Assembly (NCBI RefSeq): GCF_019393635.1
Contig: NC_057865.1
Location: 301,706,885-301,770,884 of the forward strand
Direction: 5' to 3'
From: Dromiciops gliroides
Taxonomy: Eukaryota; Chordata; Mammalia; Microbiotheria; Microbiotheriidae
DNA length: 64,000 nt
Position 1 is the stretch's first letter. Every line of letters begins with the position of its first letter. Below the pieces are notes generated by a model. It made no database searches, was not told where the DNA came from, and worked only from the letters and a program-made list of their open reading frames with translations. Both the position numbers and the translations under genes were made by a program. Of the stretch, positions 1-11,083 are shown piece after piece.

Positions 1-1035
1 TGCTCCTCGTTGTCCTTTTCAAAGAATTCTGTGTTCCGTTAGGCATTTGAGGTGATTTTGTATTTGGGGAGCAGGGGGAAGCAGCTACATCTTCCATCAG
101 TTTCCTTTGTTCACCCAGAAAGATTGTCGAGGGCCTTTCCCCTAAACATGTCTCTGTGGAGTGGCTGACTTTAGGGATTCCAAGCCTCTTGGGGCTTGGG
201 GACTGTTCGCCACTGTGACACACCCTCTCTATATCACTTAATCCTCCCTGGAGACTGGGGTAGGAGCCATCCTGGGTCTGTAGCTCAGGCCTGTGTCAAA
301 ATCCCTCAAGCAGAAAAATGATCTTTCTGAAAGGTGCACAGTTTAGCCTCAGTGGAGGTGAATGGAGGCAAGCTGAGTCCAAGGCCAACCCTAGTCAGTG
401 ACTCAGAAATCCCAGATCCTGTTTTGTTAGAAGCGGTCACTGACAACTGAACTGGAGTAGGCGAGAAAACTAGTCAGGGGCTTCTGATCATTTCTTCAAT
501 AAGAGACTGATTTTCTAAGGTTGAATTTAATCATGTAAAAGTCTAGTACATTCTTGTTTGTTTTCTTCCCCCATAAGAAATGGAATATTTCTTTCTGTGT
601 CTGAATCTGCATTAAATTGTTTGTTCTTTTTGGAGGGAATTTTTGTTGTTGTTGTTCTTTCTATTCCTTTAAATAGTTGTAAGTCGATCTACCAAGAATA
701 CATGTAATTTGTTCCTCCATCCTCACCGTCCCATCCCTCTCTCTGCTAAGTAGGTTATTTTCCCCCCTTAAATATCGTCAAGCCCCAACACACTGCTATA
801 GGGCCTTGGTGCTAGCTTTTTGACCTGGGAGAGTGGAGGCTCACCATTTTCTAAGTTAGATTTGGAGTCTGGTATATTTCCAGATAACGAAGCAAACAAA
901 ACCGAGGGCCGGAGTGTTAGGGAGGGCGACCCTGAAAATGGACCAGGTGGTCGCTGCAGCCTCTGCAGCTGCCAGGCTTGGAATGCGTATTTCCCCATTT
1001 TTCTAAGCAGAAGAAGGATAGCAAAGTTGAGGCCG
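1..1035. other. Unique non-coding sequence
   Basis: No gene, splice-bounded exon or interspersed repeat is recognisable. The stretch is AT-moderate and single-copy in appearance, with a short (GTT)n run near 650. Open frames at 768-1190 on both strands overlap one another and run into the adjacent GT tract, so they are treated as chance. Confidence 0.6.
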
Positions 1036-1039
1036 GAAG

Positions 1040-1096
1040 TGGTGTGTGTGTGTGTGTGGGGGGGTGTCTGTGGTGTATATGTGAGTGTGTGTTAGC
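1040..1096. repeat. (GT)n/G-run simple repeat
   Basis: An alternating GT run is followed by seven G and further degenerate TG steps. It is a minor microsatellite in otherwise unique DNA. Confidence 0.9.
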
Positions 1097-1189
1097 AGAT
1101 GTACATATGGACATATGTAGCATGGAGGGAGGAAGCTTCTCTTTGAGCTTAGTTACCCAGGATGATTTTCTTGAAATGGAATTTTCCTA

Positions 1190-1900
1190 AATGCCTGAGT
1201 TTGGCTCCATCGGGGTTCGTTGCTGCACCCCCGGGGAAGCTTTGCCCTCCAAGCAGCTTAGCTTCCACTAATTGCTCTCTGGAAGAATTCTCTGGGACGC
1301 TTCCTTTGGGGAAGTCTCCGCCTGCCCGCCCTCCCGCCCGCCGGCCGTTGTCCCGGGCAGACTCAGCATGCACCTCCTCCGCCTCTGAGTCCAGTGTTGT
1401 TCTGTCCGGTTCTTGGTCTCTACAAAGGAACATGTGCTTTATCAATAGAGTTAATGGGCATCCAGCTGAAATAACACAGCTCTGGGCCTGGCTCCTGATG
1501 CATGTAAGGCAAGCTTTGCGCCTTGGATGCTGCTGCTGATAGTCGGTGAATGCATTGACATTTCCCTGGCCAGGATGCATGGAGGTGACACCCGCAGGCA
1601 GAAGGCGATAGGTCCCAAAGTGTATATACTTCAATGCACTGTTCCATCGAGATTTAGTCCAAAGGAAGACAGGGTCAGGCCTGAGCCGTGAGATTTCAGG
1701 GACTCTGGTTCCTTTGAGAAGATCTAAGATATTAGACTCCTCTACGGCAACTCCCCGCCTCCTCCCAAAAAAGTCCTCTTCCCTGCCTGGATAAATAGGA
1801 GACACGTTTTGCTGGTGATTTTTCCTAAGCCTGACACTATTTCTCTTTTCAAACTATCTAATGTCTCATCTTTAGTTTGTCCTCAGAGAGGACACCAGGA
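1190..1900. other. Unique segment, conserved non-coding candidate
   Basis: A short GC-rich patch (about 1316-1345, CCCGCC-type repeats with CpG) is followed by complex, repeat-free sequence at 1400-1680. Two copies of GATGCATG (1497, 1571) resemble octamer/POU-type sites, but that is weak. The minus-strand frame at 1149-1805 is long for the region (218 codons), yet it lacks recognisable domains and shows no exon boundaries. Conservation is inferred from texture only. Confidence 0.3.
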
Positions 1901-2430
1901 TTTGTTTGACTAGAAATAAATACCTGAAATCACTATTGACTGACTATAGACTATAAACAATGCCAGAAATCAGAGAAAGAAATAGCCATTTCTACTGGGA
2001 GACGCCATTTTAATGAATCTGAGAGAGAGCATCAGGCAGGAGCATGAGAAAATCTGTCAATGTTTTGGAAGGCGAGATGACAATTCTGAGGTGCAGTGGT
2101 TGACATACCTTCTCCCAAAGCCCAGAAAAAATGAGGAAAACGGGTCTTGGCCCCAAATCGATTTGTCTCTTTAATGACCAGGATGCGATTTGTAACTCAC
2201 ATATTCCATGCTCATGCAGAGCCAAGGAAAAATGTGCTTCCTAGCCTCCCATGGACAAGGAAAATACAGCGATTTCATCTCTATCTCTATTTATCTATTG
2301 CATATGCCCACATGCATACACACATGTTCACAAACGCCTCATTCTCTTTGTGTATGTTTGTACTACTTAGAAAAAATAAAAATTATGAGTTAGCTGGTTT
2401 CTAAGTTATGCTTCCTTTTCAGCTCTAGTA
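1900..2430. other. Unique non-coding sequence
   Basis: No gene or known repeat is visible. The 3' end grades into the AT-rich degenerate tandem array that follows. Confidence 0.55.
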
Positions 2431-3180
2431 TCATACACACATACACACATATAGCATATCTAAAATAGACATATGATCAACATCAGTACCCTATAATAAA
2501 AAGATACATGTAGCAGATAATGGAGACATATGCAAGAGATGTACATATATGGACCACATAATGAAAGATATATGTATAATATAATAAAAGTGAGATAGAT
2601 ACATGAATGCAGCATATAATGAAGATATATATTTATACACACACACACACACACACACTCATACACAGCCTATAGTGAAAAGGATAGATAAGATGCACAC
2701 ACATTTGTAGGATAGAAATATATGTGTGTATATCTGTGTATACACAAAGACAGCTAAATACATATACACATAAGTAGGATATAATGAAAACTATATACAC
2801 AAATGAAGGTTTAATAATATGTGTCTATTTGGAAGTAAAGAAAATAGACACATACAGTAGAAAATAAAAAAGATATCTACAAATGTAGGCTTTACAGACA
2901 CTGTATACAATATATGTGTACACATGTTTAATATAATAAATATATGCAAAAGATGCTCCCAGGTAGTATAAAATATAGAGCTAGGAAAGATATATCTCTA
3001 TCTATACACATATAAATGCATGTGTGATGGAAAGAAAAGCTATACACAATATACACATTTCATGGAATGAAGAAATAAGATACATGTGGAATATATGATG
3101 AAGACACAATGTCTATCGTCACAGGTAGACTGTTATAAAGAGAACTATCACACACACACACACGGCATATAATGAAGAGG
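2430..3180. repeat. Decayed AT-rich tandem array with (CA)n
   Basis: The motif ATAATGAA or a close variant recurs at 2558, 2616, 2672 (ATAGTGAA), 2781 and 3170. The first intervals are 58, 56 and 109 bp, suggesting an old unit of about 55 bp. CA and ACAT steps lie between copies, and a pure (AC) run sits at about 2636-2658. This explains the Tyr/Ile/Cys-rich open frame at 2460-2666. Confidence 0.6.
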
Positions 3181-5345
3181 GAAGCTGGAAATTTGTCATG
3201 TATTTAAGATGATGGATCCTTTGCCCACTAAAAGTTTCTAATCTGGACTTTTATCTTTCAAATGTTAAGCTGGCAGCCACCAGTCACAAGACAAAATAAT
3301 TATCAGTCCCAAGCCTGAGTGCATTTTAGAATGCTCTGCAAATTTATATATTTTTTAATAATGAAAGAAGCAATGGCATGTTTTTGCTGCCACTCTTTAT
3401 CATGATGATTTTTGAGTGAGGAGGAGGGGGTTGTTCATTGAACCCACCCCTTGAGCTCTTCTTCTCCCTCTCAGATCCCCTTGTCTGCTTGCCAGGGCTT
3501 CATTTGTGTTGCTAGCACTTAAATGCCAAGTTTGCTACAAACCATGATTGCTAAAAATGGAGTGGACGAAGCAAATGCTTTGGAGAAATGCTTCATTGTG
3601 TTTTGAAGGAAACACAGGTCCACATTTCTGGAGCCTTTTGCAATCTGAGACACTTTACAACTCGGAGTTGCTTTGGCTGCTTGGCTGGGTAGATGCTCTG
3701 GTTTTATCTTTTCCCCACAATTTTATTTTTAAAAATCCATGTACATCCTCATGGATCCATCCAACTGCCTGGAGAAATTGATGCCCAGACGTCTAAGATG
3801 AACTATAAATTCCAAGAGCCCATTTCTTACTGAAGAGGCAAAGCAAAATGGAATTTCCAATGTGCAAAATTACTTTGACCGGAAAGCAAAAACATATCTA
3901 ATAAACAGCAAAACAACAACAACAACAATAATATTCAATGTATACCATCCCCAGATTTTGTCCCCCACTTTCTCATTATCTGTCTGTGTCTGCGTATTTA
4001 TCTATCTGTCTGTCTATTTAGGCATAGTCTGCCTTTGGAAAACATTTACTGAGGGCACTGGAGCAGCTGTCTTCCCAAGGGCACCGTCTCTGTGGGCACT
4101 AAACTGAGGGGGGCCCACTCTGTCCATCCTAGAAGCAAACACAGACTTGGGGGCTTTTGGTCAGGGTTGAAAATATGTTCCTTCCTGACTATAAAATTAA
4201 ACTTTTAAAAAACGACTGTCTAAATCTAAATTGCCCCACCAGGTTCATCTTTCCCCCCTTGTTTTTCCTATTTATTTAACAATAATGTACTGAATGCTAT
4301 AATATGGGTTTGTGTGTGGAATAAGTCTGGGACATGGCTGAGAAGGTCAACTGAAGTCATTGTGAAACAAATGATCCTGATTTTGTAAGAGGGGGAGGGG
4401 TAGAGGAGAAAACCGGCAACTTTCCTTTAACTCTGTAACCAATTTTTACAAAGTGTCTTTCCCTGAAAAGTAGCAGCAAAATTAGTCTAACCTTAAACTT
4501 CACCCATTTTACCAAAGTCTATATATGACACACTCTAAGTACAATTGGACTAAGGAAAAAGAAAAAAAAATGTTTTGGTGGGGGAGGATGGATAGGTAGC
4601 AGGAAGTCCCTTGCTGAGATTTCTATTAGACAGCTCTTGTGATGAAGGGGAAGAAAACAACTCACCCCAAAGACCTAAACATACTGGAATAGCACAACTC
4701 TTCTGAGCAGTATTTGGTAAGATTGGACTTCACCCTTTGGGAGCTCCCTCCCCAAGGCAAGGACAGGCCAGTCATGGCTATTTAGGATCCATCGATGAAA
4801 TTAAAAGTAATCATTTTAATATTTTAAAAATTACTTTAAAAAACCCTTTATTGGCTATAACTAATGACAATATATTTTAATTTAAATATTACAATATAGT
4901 GATAACAGAAAAAGGAGGGGGCACTGACTACTACTCATCTGGAATTACCTGACTGGTATTAATTATTTCTGAATAAAGCTGAATTTGGCTTCCCAATTTG
5001 CACTCATAATTACATGGAAATCCCCACCAGATCCAGAGGAGAAAAAAAAAGCTACATTCCCAAGGACAGCCTTCTGCCTGGTTCCAAATAAAAACTGGAG
5101 GAAACAGCCAGCATTCAAATGCCTTCTTACGAGCAGGGGGAAAATCATCCTTCGCAAGAAATAAAAGCTAGCAAGGGGATCACGGAGACCTAGAGGTTTG
5201 AGGTGAAAGACGAATCTCCAGCTTTAACAGGAATGTGGTTGTTAAGCCTGTATTAGTGCTAACAGCCTAGAGAGGTGAGTAGCTTTCGGAGATGGAAGAA
5301 AAGTCGCTTGTCCTTTTGTGGGGCAAAAAGATCGAGTTATCTTCC

Positions 5346-5350
<5 letters not shown>
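3181..5350. other. AT-rich unique block, conserved non-coding candidates
   Basis: No exon and no interspersed repeat is recognised in about 2.1 kb. Two parts have the look of conserved non-coding elements: 3230-3420 and 4780-5160, both AT-rich but complex, with TAAT-type homeodomain cores (AATTATTA, TTTAAT). Short (CAA)n lies near 3910 and CTGT steps near 3980-4015. Conservation cannot be measured here. Confidence 0.35.

Positions 5351-5421
<71 letters not shown>
5351..5421. repeat. (CT)35 microsatellite
   Basis: A perfect CT run of about 35 units. It is a homopyrimidine mirror repeat able in principle to form H-DNA. Confidence 0.97.
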
Positions 5422-5423
<2 letters not shown>

Positions 5424-6665
5424 CAGACGCTAAAGGTCAATGTTTTACTTTTCAGATTTAAACCAGGAGGTATAGGATATTAATTTCTCTAAGCTCAGGT
5501 GTTTGAGAAATTGATTTAAAATTAATTCAAAAGTAGTTTTTGGTTGCAACTCATTTTCCTTTATAATGATATCTTTTGAAAAGCAGGAATTTTCTTTATC
5601 TGCAATGGGACAAGTGTGAAGGAGACAGGTGCCCATGTATTTCTGTAATTAGTTACTTAGGTATTCATTAATTGACTTGATCTTTGGTTTATATGGTGTG
5701 TTTTTTCCTCCCATGCTCTGTCATTTTGCAGGTAGGGGATGAAGGGAAGCATAGAGCTAAGAAAATACAGTCATAACGCTGCCGCTCATTCTTGGTCCTT
5801 TATTTTATGTAGTTATTTGATTTTTTTTTCATTTTCCTTTCATTTCCTTTTCTGGTTTTTGAGCTGGGGGGAACGGAGCAGTCAGGAATCGGGCTTGTAC
5901 ACCCATACACACAACGTCAGCTCCCTGAGAACGTCTAGGGTTCTCAAACCTCCTCCAATATTGGAAAGCCACAAAGTGGTTTTAATATATTTGTCAGGAG
6001 GTAGATCAGACAACACGTATTTGGACTGGGGTGTGTGTGTGATATTTATACTGTTTGATTGCTCGTTAAGAGGTTGGATTCCTTTTTACAGTTAAGATTA
6101 TTTGGGGGGGGGGAAGGAGGCTGCCGTAGGCTGCCCCCCCCCTGTCTAGAGTCAGTGTGGAGCAAGCCCAGGTTCTTTTGGTGGACAGCCACGTTGGCGG
6201 GGGCCAATCTCTTTAGCTTTGTCTAATCCTGCGAATTTCAGTTGAGTCAAAATGGGTAAAAATTGTGCTGGACCAAAGAAGAAGGGAGTTTTCACCAAGC
6301 TTTTTGCTTTTTGCTAGAAAGTAGAGGCTGGACCCCAGAGGAAGATAGGATGGCTGCCGTGGTTTTCGTTAGAGAGAAATGAATGCTTTTTTTTTGGGGG
6401 GGGGGAGGGCTGTTCTTGTTGTGAGTGTGCCTGTGTGTGTTTAAGGTAGGACTGAGAACCACTGTCTGATGCCTTTTTTCTCATTTTCCAAGCGAGGGTC
6501 CTCAGATCTACCAGCTCCAACAAACAGTTATTTTAGAAAACTTTTTCTTCCAGAGACAAACACGGGCAGGTATTCATAATTTGGGCATTCGTTCATTCAT
6601 TCATTTAATGTATTTTTTAAAACAATAGTTGAGGAATGAATGCATGCCTGAATTTCAGAGAAAGC

Positions 6666-6671
<6 letters not shown>
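5422..6671. other. Unique non-coding sequence
   Basis: No gene or dispersed repeat seen. Includes G runs at about 6106 and 6399 and an ATTC-type tetranucleotide stretch near 6590-6605. Confidence 0.55.

Positions 6672-6712
<41 letters not shown>
6672..6712. repeat. (GT)20 microsatellite
   Basis: A perfect GT run. It generates the Cys-Val and His-Thr open frames on the two strands. Confidence 0.97.
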
Positions 6713-6714
<2 letters not shown>

Positions 6715-7554
6715 ACACAGGAGTTTGGACAGAGGGAAACAAAAATCTATGCCTTTTGCTGCACCAGCAAGGTTGATTCCAGGTGTTCGGGGGCCAGAGC
6801 TAGTGAAGAGAGCTCTGAAATTGTCCACTGTGGCCTCATTCCCCTCTATACAAATTGCATAGCAAATGTTAACACACACCCAGAAGCCTGCCACTGCCTT
6901 TGGTCCATAGCAATGGGGTGGAAGCTGCCCCTTTGGGATAAGATTTGTACAGGAGACAGCGTGCCTCCTCTCCTCTGAGGGATCAAGCTGAGAAATCAGG
7001 CCACTGGCAGAACAAACAAGAGGACACTTGAACCCGGCCCGAAGTGGAGGAGGACAGACACCCCTCCGTGTGGAAGTGGGCTGGGAGGAGGAGAAGAGAG
7101 CCACTCCAAGCCGTAAACACGGAGGTCAGAGGGACATGCAGATGTGTGAGGATCTTCTTCTTTGTACAGTCTATGGGGCTAATCCAATGTTTAATGAAGT
7201 TTCCCAGCAAGGAGAGGGCTGGCAACAACTTTTGAATTTACCAATGACATAAAAAGTATATATATTTTTCTTCCAATGGGCAGGTTTCAATTGGTAGACA
7301 AGAATGGTGAGATGTGACGTGGAAGGGTACTGGATGGAAGGAACGCTGATGTATGCTGGGGCCAAGTACCAAGAAAGTCTGTTGCTATGAGAGGAGAGGG
7401 TGTAGTGGGGGGTGGGAGTGGTGGTGGTGGGGAAACTAGAGGAAGCTTGAAGTTCTGTTCTGCCTTCTGAGAAAGCCAGCAGCTGCCCCCAGCTTAGAGT
7501 GCGTAGGTTGGGGGCAGTCATTAGGCTGGGAGAGAGAGAGGATCGAGGGACGAG
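6713..7554. other. Unique sequence upstream of the CpG island
   Basis: No interspersed repeat and no convincing exon. Several overlapping open frames exist on both strands (for example 6655-7104 minus), but none shows domain-like composition or splice borders. Confidence 0.5.
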
Positions 7555-7567
7555 AGAGGGAGGGAGG

Positions 7568-7653
<86 letters not shown>
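7555..7653. repeat. (GGGA)n/(GA)n polypurine tract
   Basis: GGGA units lead into a perfect GA run of about 40 units. Purines are on the + strand here, whereas the tracts on the other side of the CpG island have pyrimidines on +. Confidence 0.97.
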
Positions 7654-7656
<3 letters not shown>

Positions 7657-8189
7657 TTGCAGCCCAGCCCCAGCTCCCTGACAGTTGAAATGGAGAAGAC
7701 GTGCTGCAGGCCAGGAAGCAGGAGGCTAGCCCGCCTGCCGGTGTGGCTCCCTAATACACCGCCCCTCCTTCCTCCTTACACCGGGACAAGTCTCGGGCCC
7801 AAGCCCCCGAGGCCACTCCAGGCTCAGGCCATCCAATCAGACACACTCTCTCCTCTCTCTTCCCTCTCTCTAGGTCAGATTTCTGCCCAGTACCCAACCA
7901 ATTGTAAGCCACAATAATGATGGGGATGGCGATGGGGATGGGGGCGGGGATGGGGATGGGTGGTGGGCACGATAATAATTACAGTTCCCACCTTTCCAGT
8001 TATCCGGCTGGGACTTCTGTCTCTTGGGTAAAGTTGGGTCAAATTCGTAAATGTGTCCCGTCCATCAATATGGACTTGAGGCTTTCTCCGTCGGAAAGGA
8101 CAAAAAAAGGAGACGTGCATTCGCAGAGGAGAAAAGTCATCTTCGGGATCTGAGTTTGGTTTTTTTGGTGGGTCTTTTTTGTTCTCTCG
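7654..8189 (+). promoter_or_regulatory. Proximal upstream flank of CpG island
   Basis: Contains a CCAATCA box at 7833-7839, pyrimidine-rich stretches and a G-quadruplex motif. No exon was identified. The regulatory role is inferred from its position immediately upstream of the island. Confidence 0.4.
7922..7967 (+). promoter_or_regulatory. G-quadruplex motif
   Basis: At least five runs of three to five G are separated by one- to three-base spacers (GGGG-AT-GGGGG-C-GGGG-AT-GGGG-AT-GGG). This satisfies the usual G4 pattern on the + strand. It is built of degenerate GATGGG hexamers, so it is also a short tandem repeat. Confidence 0.8.
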
Positions 8190-9825
8190 GGCTTGGCCAC
8201 AGAACCGCCCTGGGCCTGGCTGGGGTTGCGCCCCGGCGGCGGCTGGCAGGGGGAGGTACGGAGAGGGGAGGTTGGGGACAGGGTGCGGGGAGACGGCCGG
8301 TGCCAGGAAGTTGGCTTTACCAAAGCCCTGTAGTGAGAGGCCAAAAAGCGCAACGTGGGGTTTGGGGAAAAGGTGGGGGGGGTGCCTTGTGCTCCGCCCA
8401 TCCCCCCATAAGCAAGGCCAAGTGTAACCGTCCCTCCGGGACGGGGCAGAGAGCCCGGGGGAGGCCGACAGCCCGTCCGTCCGTCACTGTGTCCCCTGGA
8501 GCGGCGGCGGCTGCTCGGCTGGAGGACCCCGGGAGGGGGGGGTGAGGGGATGGATGGGGGATGGGGAGCCGGCAGAACCCGGGTAAGCGAGGGCGGGGCG
8601 CGCGTGCGCGCACACACCGGAGCGCGCTCCGACTCCCCCGGTCTGGAGCCGCGAGAGGGACGAGTTCGGTCCGGCCAAGGTCAAGTCCTCGGACGCCCCT
8701 CCCCCCCGGGAGTGTCTGGCTCAGCCCCGGAGTCCCAGCCCTGAATCTGTAGCCGCGCGCTCCCGAGTGGCCCGCGGGCACGGCAACGGGAGCGCGCACC
8801 CCAGCCTCGGCGCCTGTGACTCAGGGTGGATGAGGACGGGGCGCCGCGGGAGGAGTTGGGCTCGCGTGCGGGGGTCTGGGCCTTCAGGCCTTGGGGTGGG
8901 GGGTGCCCAGCGGCGGCGGGGGGAGGGGCAGCCTGGGCTGCGTGGGGCTTTGCGCGCGCGCGCCTCCTAGGGCGCGTTCCCGCCGCCGCCACGCAGGCCT
9001 GGGCCCCCTCCCCCCTCGGTGGGCAGCACCTCTCCCCCCCACTCTCCTCCTCTCTCCCATTCTTCTTTCTTCCTCCCTCCCATTCTCTTGCAGCTCTGGC
9101 CGCCCTTTCCCCCCTCCCCCTCCTCCCTCCCTGACAGCCTCGCCCAGCCCTGGGATGGCTCCTCCCCGCCCCGCATGCCAGCCCAGTCCGCAGCCCGCAG
9201 CCCCCCACTTCCCCCTCACCCTGCCCTCAAGTGTACAGCCGGGCCTCGCCACCTCCCCCTAAAGTGGCCTGAGCCTGGGCGAGGAAGTCGCATGGTGCCC
9301 GGGTTTGTCTGCCGAGCCCACCACGGGCGCTGCGCCCAGAAGCTCCTGGACTCGATGGGTGGGGGGCATTCAAGTGGAGCTCCCTGCCTTCCCCTTACCC
9401 CTATTTACTGGAATGGCTTAGAGTGGAAGGCGGCCGCACTGCTGGTCACTGCCCTGTGCCCCGCGTTTCGGGCAACCTTAGGGGTGTGTGGTTAAACCTC
9501 CCTCCCTTCTATTTTTGGCGGGGTCTTTTATTGTTTCAGGGGTGCCCGCGACCAGAGTCGGCCTTATTTTACCAGTGGGTGAAGCCACTCTTCTCTCCCA
9601 CTCGCCCCTATTTTCCTCTCCCCTCTTCTCTCCGTCCTCTCGGCCGAGCCGGGCTGGACTGACCCCCCACCCGCGGAGCCTCCTCCGGGGCCCAGAAGCC
9701 CTCGGCCGGCCAGCCCGCCCGCCCGCCTGCCTGCTGGCGCCGCTCCCCGTATCTGGGACAGGTGCCAGCTCCGAGAGACAAAAGACAGAAAGGGGGCGGT
9801 CACGGCCAGGACCGAACGGGCCGGG

Positions 9826-9873
<48 letters not shown>

Positions 9874-10000
9874 GGGGGGGGGGTGCTCAGGAGAAGGAAG
9901 AGGAGAGAGGAGGCCAGGCCAGAACGCTCCAGGCCCGAGTAGGGCCGAGCTGAGCCGAGCCGGGCTGCGAACGGCTCGCAGAGCCCGGGAGGGGACTCCT
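8190..10000 (+). promoter_or_regulatory. CpG island, probable promoter
   Basis: CpG is dense from about 8200 to 9020 and again at 9640-9990, against strong CpG depletion elsewhere. The island has GC boxes (GGGGCGG-type), a TGACTCA AP-1-like site near 8818 and a CGCGCGCG run at 8950-8961. No TATA box is evident. Long Pro/Arg/Gly-rich frames on both strands are what high GC produces and are not called genes. Rightward splice donors just downstream suggest transcription on +. Confidence 0.85.
9829..9873. repeat. (GT)22 microsatellite in CpG island
   Basis: A perfect GT run followed by nine G. Confidence 0.97.
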
Positions 10001-10099
10001 TAGGAGGCCTCGGGGTGCCCCCTTCTTTCGAACTTGGTTTCAAGCTAGAGACTGGAAGAAAGTTTTGACGATACTTTAAAAAAAAGGGGGGGCAGCAGC

Positions 10100-10157
10100 C
10101 CTCCTCCTCCTCCTCCTCCTCCTCCTCCTCCTCCTCCTCTTCCTCCTCCTCCTCTTC
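10100..10157. repeat. (CCT)n trinucleotide tract
   Basis: CTC/TCC units, interrupted twice near the 3' end. The minus strand reads poly-Glu in one frame, which is not evidence of coding. Confidence 0.95.
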
Positions 10158-10204
10158 CAACCCCACCCCACCCGTCGGTCGGCCCTCCCCATCTCTGTAG
10201 GCAT

Positions 10205-10346
10205 GTGAAAGGTCTAGGGGGCTCTCCTGCCCTTCCCCTTCCTCCTCCTGCTCCTGCTCCTTCTCCTTCTCCTCCGTCTCTCTCCCTCCCTCCCTCTCTC
10301 CTCTCTCCTCTCTCCTCTCTCCTCTCTCCTCTCTCCCTCTTTTTGC
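10205..10346. repeat. Polypyrimidine tract with 7-bp TCTCTCC repeats
   Basis: Almost entirely C and T on the + strand, ending in at least five CTCTCCT-type heptamers between about 10295 and 10335. Confidence 0.9.
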
Positions 10347-10470
10347 CTGCTGAATAATTCATCATATCAGGCTCAAGCCGGGACCATTAGCATGCATCGG
10401 ACATGCTGTTTGTCTGTTTGCTAACATTCTTCATTCAGGACTTGTTAATGCCAGACGAGCTTAACACGCT
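10347..10470 (+). promoter_or_regulatory. Complex core-promoter candidate between tracts
   Basis: About 120 bp of complex, non-repetitive sequence sits between two long pyrimidine tracts. It contains GAATAATTCAT, GCATGCAT and a forkhead-like TGTTTGC. Its survival as complex sequence inside low-complexity DNA and just upstream of the first splice donor suggests constraint, and the start site may lie here or slightly downstream. This is inference. Confidence 0.4.
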
Positions 10471-10479
10471 TCCCCCCCT

Positions 10480-10507
<28 letters not shown>
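10480..10507. repeat. (C)28 homopolymer
   Basis: An uninterrupted run of about 28 C, with more C runs on both sides. It yields the poly-Pro frame at 10403-11014, which I do not accept as a gene. The length is likely to be unstable and prone to sequencing error. Confidence 0.95.
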
Positions 10508-10514
<7 letters not shown>

Positions 10515-10599
10515 CGCGCAGCCCCTCTTCTTCTCTCCCCCTCCCCCCCCGTTTACTTCCCTCCTCCCTCTCTCTTCTCCTCTCTTTTTCCTTTCCCTT

Positions 10600-10760
10600 T
10601 CATGCTATCCCTCTCAGCCCGCTATTGTTGTCGTGGTCGGGAGCTGGAAGCCTGCGCTCGGAGTGGGCTGGGCGGACAGCCTGGGAGCCGCGAGCCGGGC
10701 CGGGGCCGCCGCCGCCGCCTCCGCCTCCGCCGCCGCCACGACCCGGAGCCCCGTTGCTAG
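10600..10760 (+). other. Probable first (5' non-coding) exon, 3' part
   Basis: A GC- and CpG-rich segment with (GCC)n ends at TTGCTAG|GTAAGG, a strong splice donor with GT at 10761-10762. The 5' limit is unknown and the start given is approximate. A frame opened by the ATG at 10403 would run through this donor and then stop about ten codons into the next candidate exon, so the exon is treated as untranslated. Confidence 0.5.
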
Positions 10761-10797
10761 GTAAGGACCGCCTTCCCCCTGGACCAGCCTTCTCCTG

Positions 10798-10822
10798 GGG
10801 TCTCTCTCGGGGTCTCTCTCGG

Positions 10823-10888
<66 letters not shown>
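10798..10888. repeat. GGGGTCTCTCTC triplication and (CT)31
   Basis: Three 12-bp GGGGTCTCTCTC units precede a long CT run. It serves as an extended polypyrimidine region upstream of the acceptor at 10998. Confidence 0.95.
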
Positions 10889-10890
<2 letters not shown>

Positions 10891-10998
10891 CACCCTCTCT
10901 TTCTCTCCTCCCTCTCTCCCTCCCCCCCTCCCCCGCACACCCGGAGAGATTCCGTGCGTGCCAGTGAGTAGATGTGCCTCTCTCTCTGATTTGCACAG

Positions 10999-11083
10999 GA
11001 GGCTTCAGGACTGACTTCAGCGTGGACTGACTAGCTCCCCCACTTCCCCACGAGTCCCGGGTTTCCTCCTCATCCTGCACCCG
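10999..11083 (+). other. Probable 5' non-coding exon (85 bp)
   Basis: The acceptor is a pyrimidine-rich stretch ending TTTGCACAG at 10998. The donor is CACCCG|GTAAGA with GT at 11084-11085. The 85 bp contain no ATG and have stops in frame, as expected of 5' UTR. It lies 238 bp after the first donor, so the two may be alternative or consecutive leader exons. Confidence 0.55.

Noticed and set aside
6252..6317. Tiny frame MGKNCAGPKKKGVF on +
   Set aside because: About 21 codons, no splice or conservation evidence, and such frames are expected by chance.
10403..11014. 203-codon poly-Pro/Leu frame across the promoter tracts
   Set aside because: It is made of C-run, GCC and CT repeats and crosses a splice donor; joined to the next candidate exon it stops within about ten codons.
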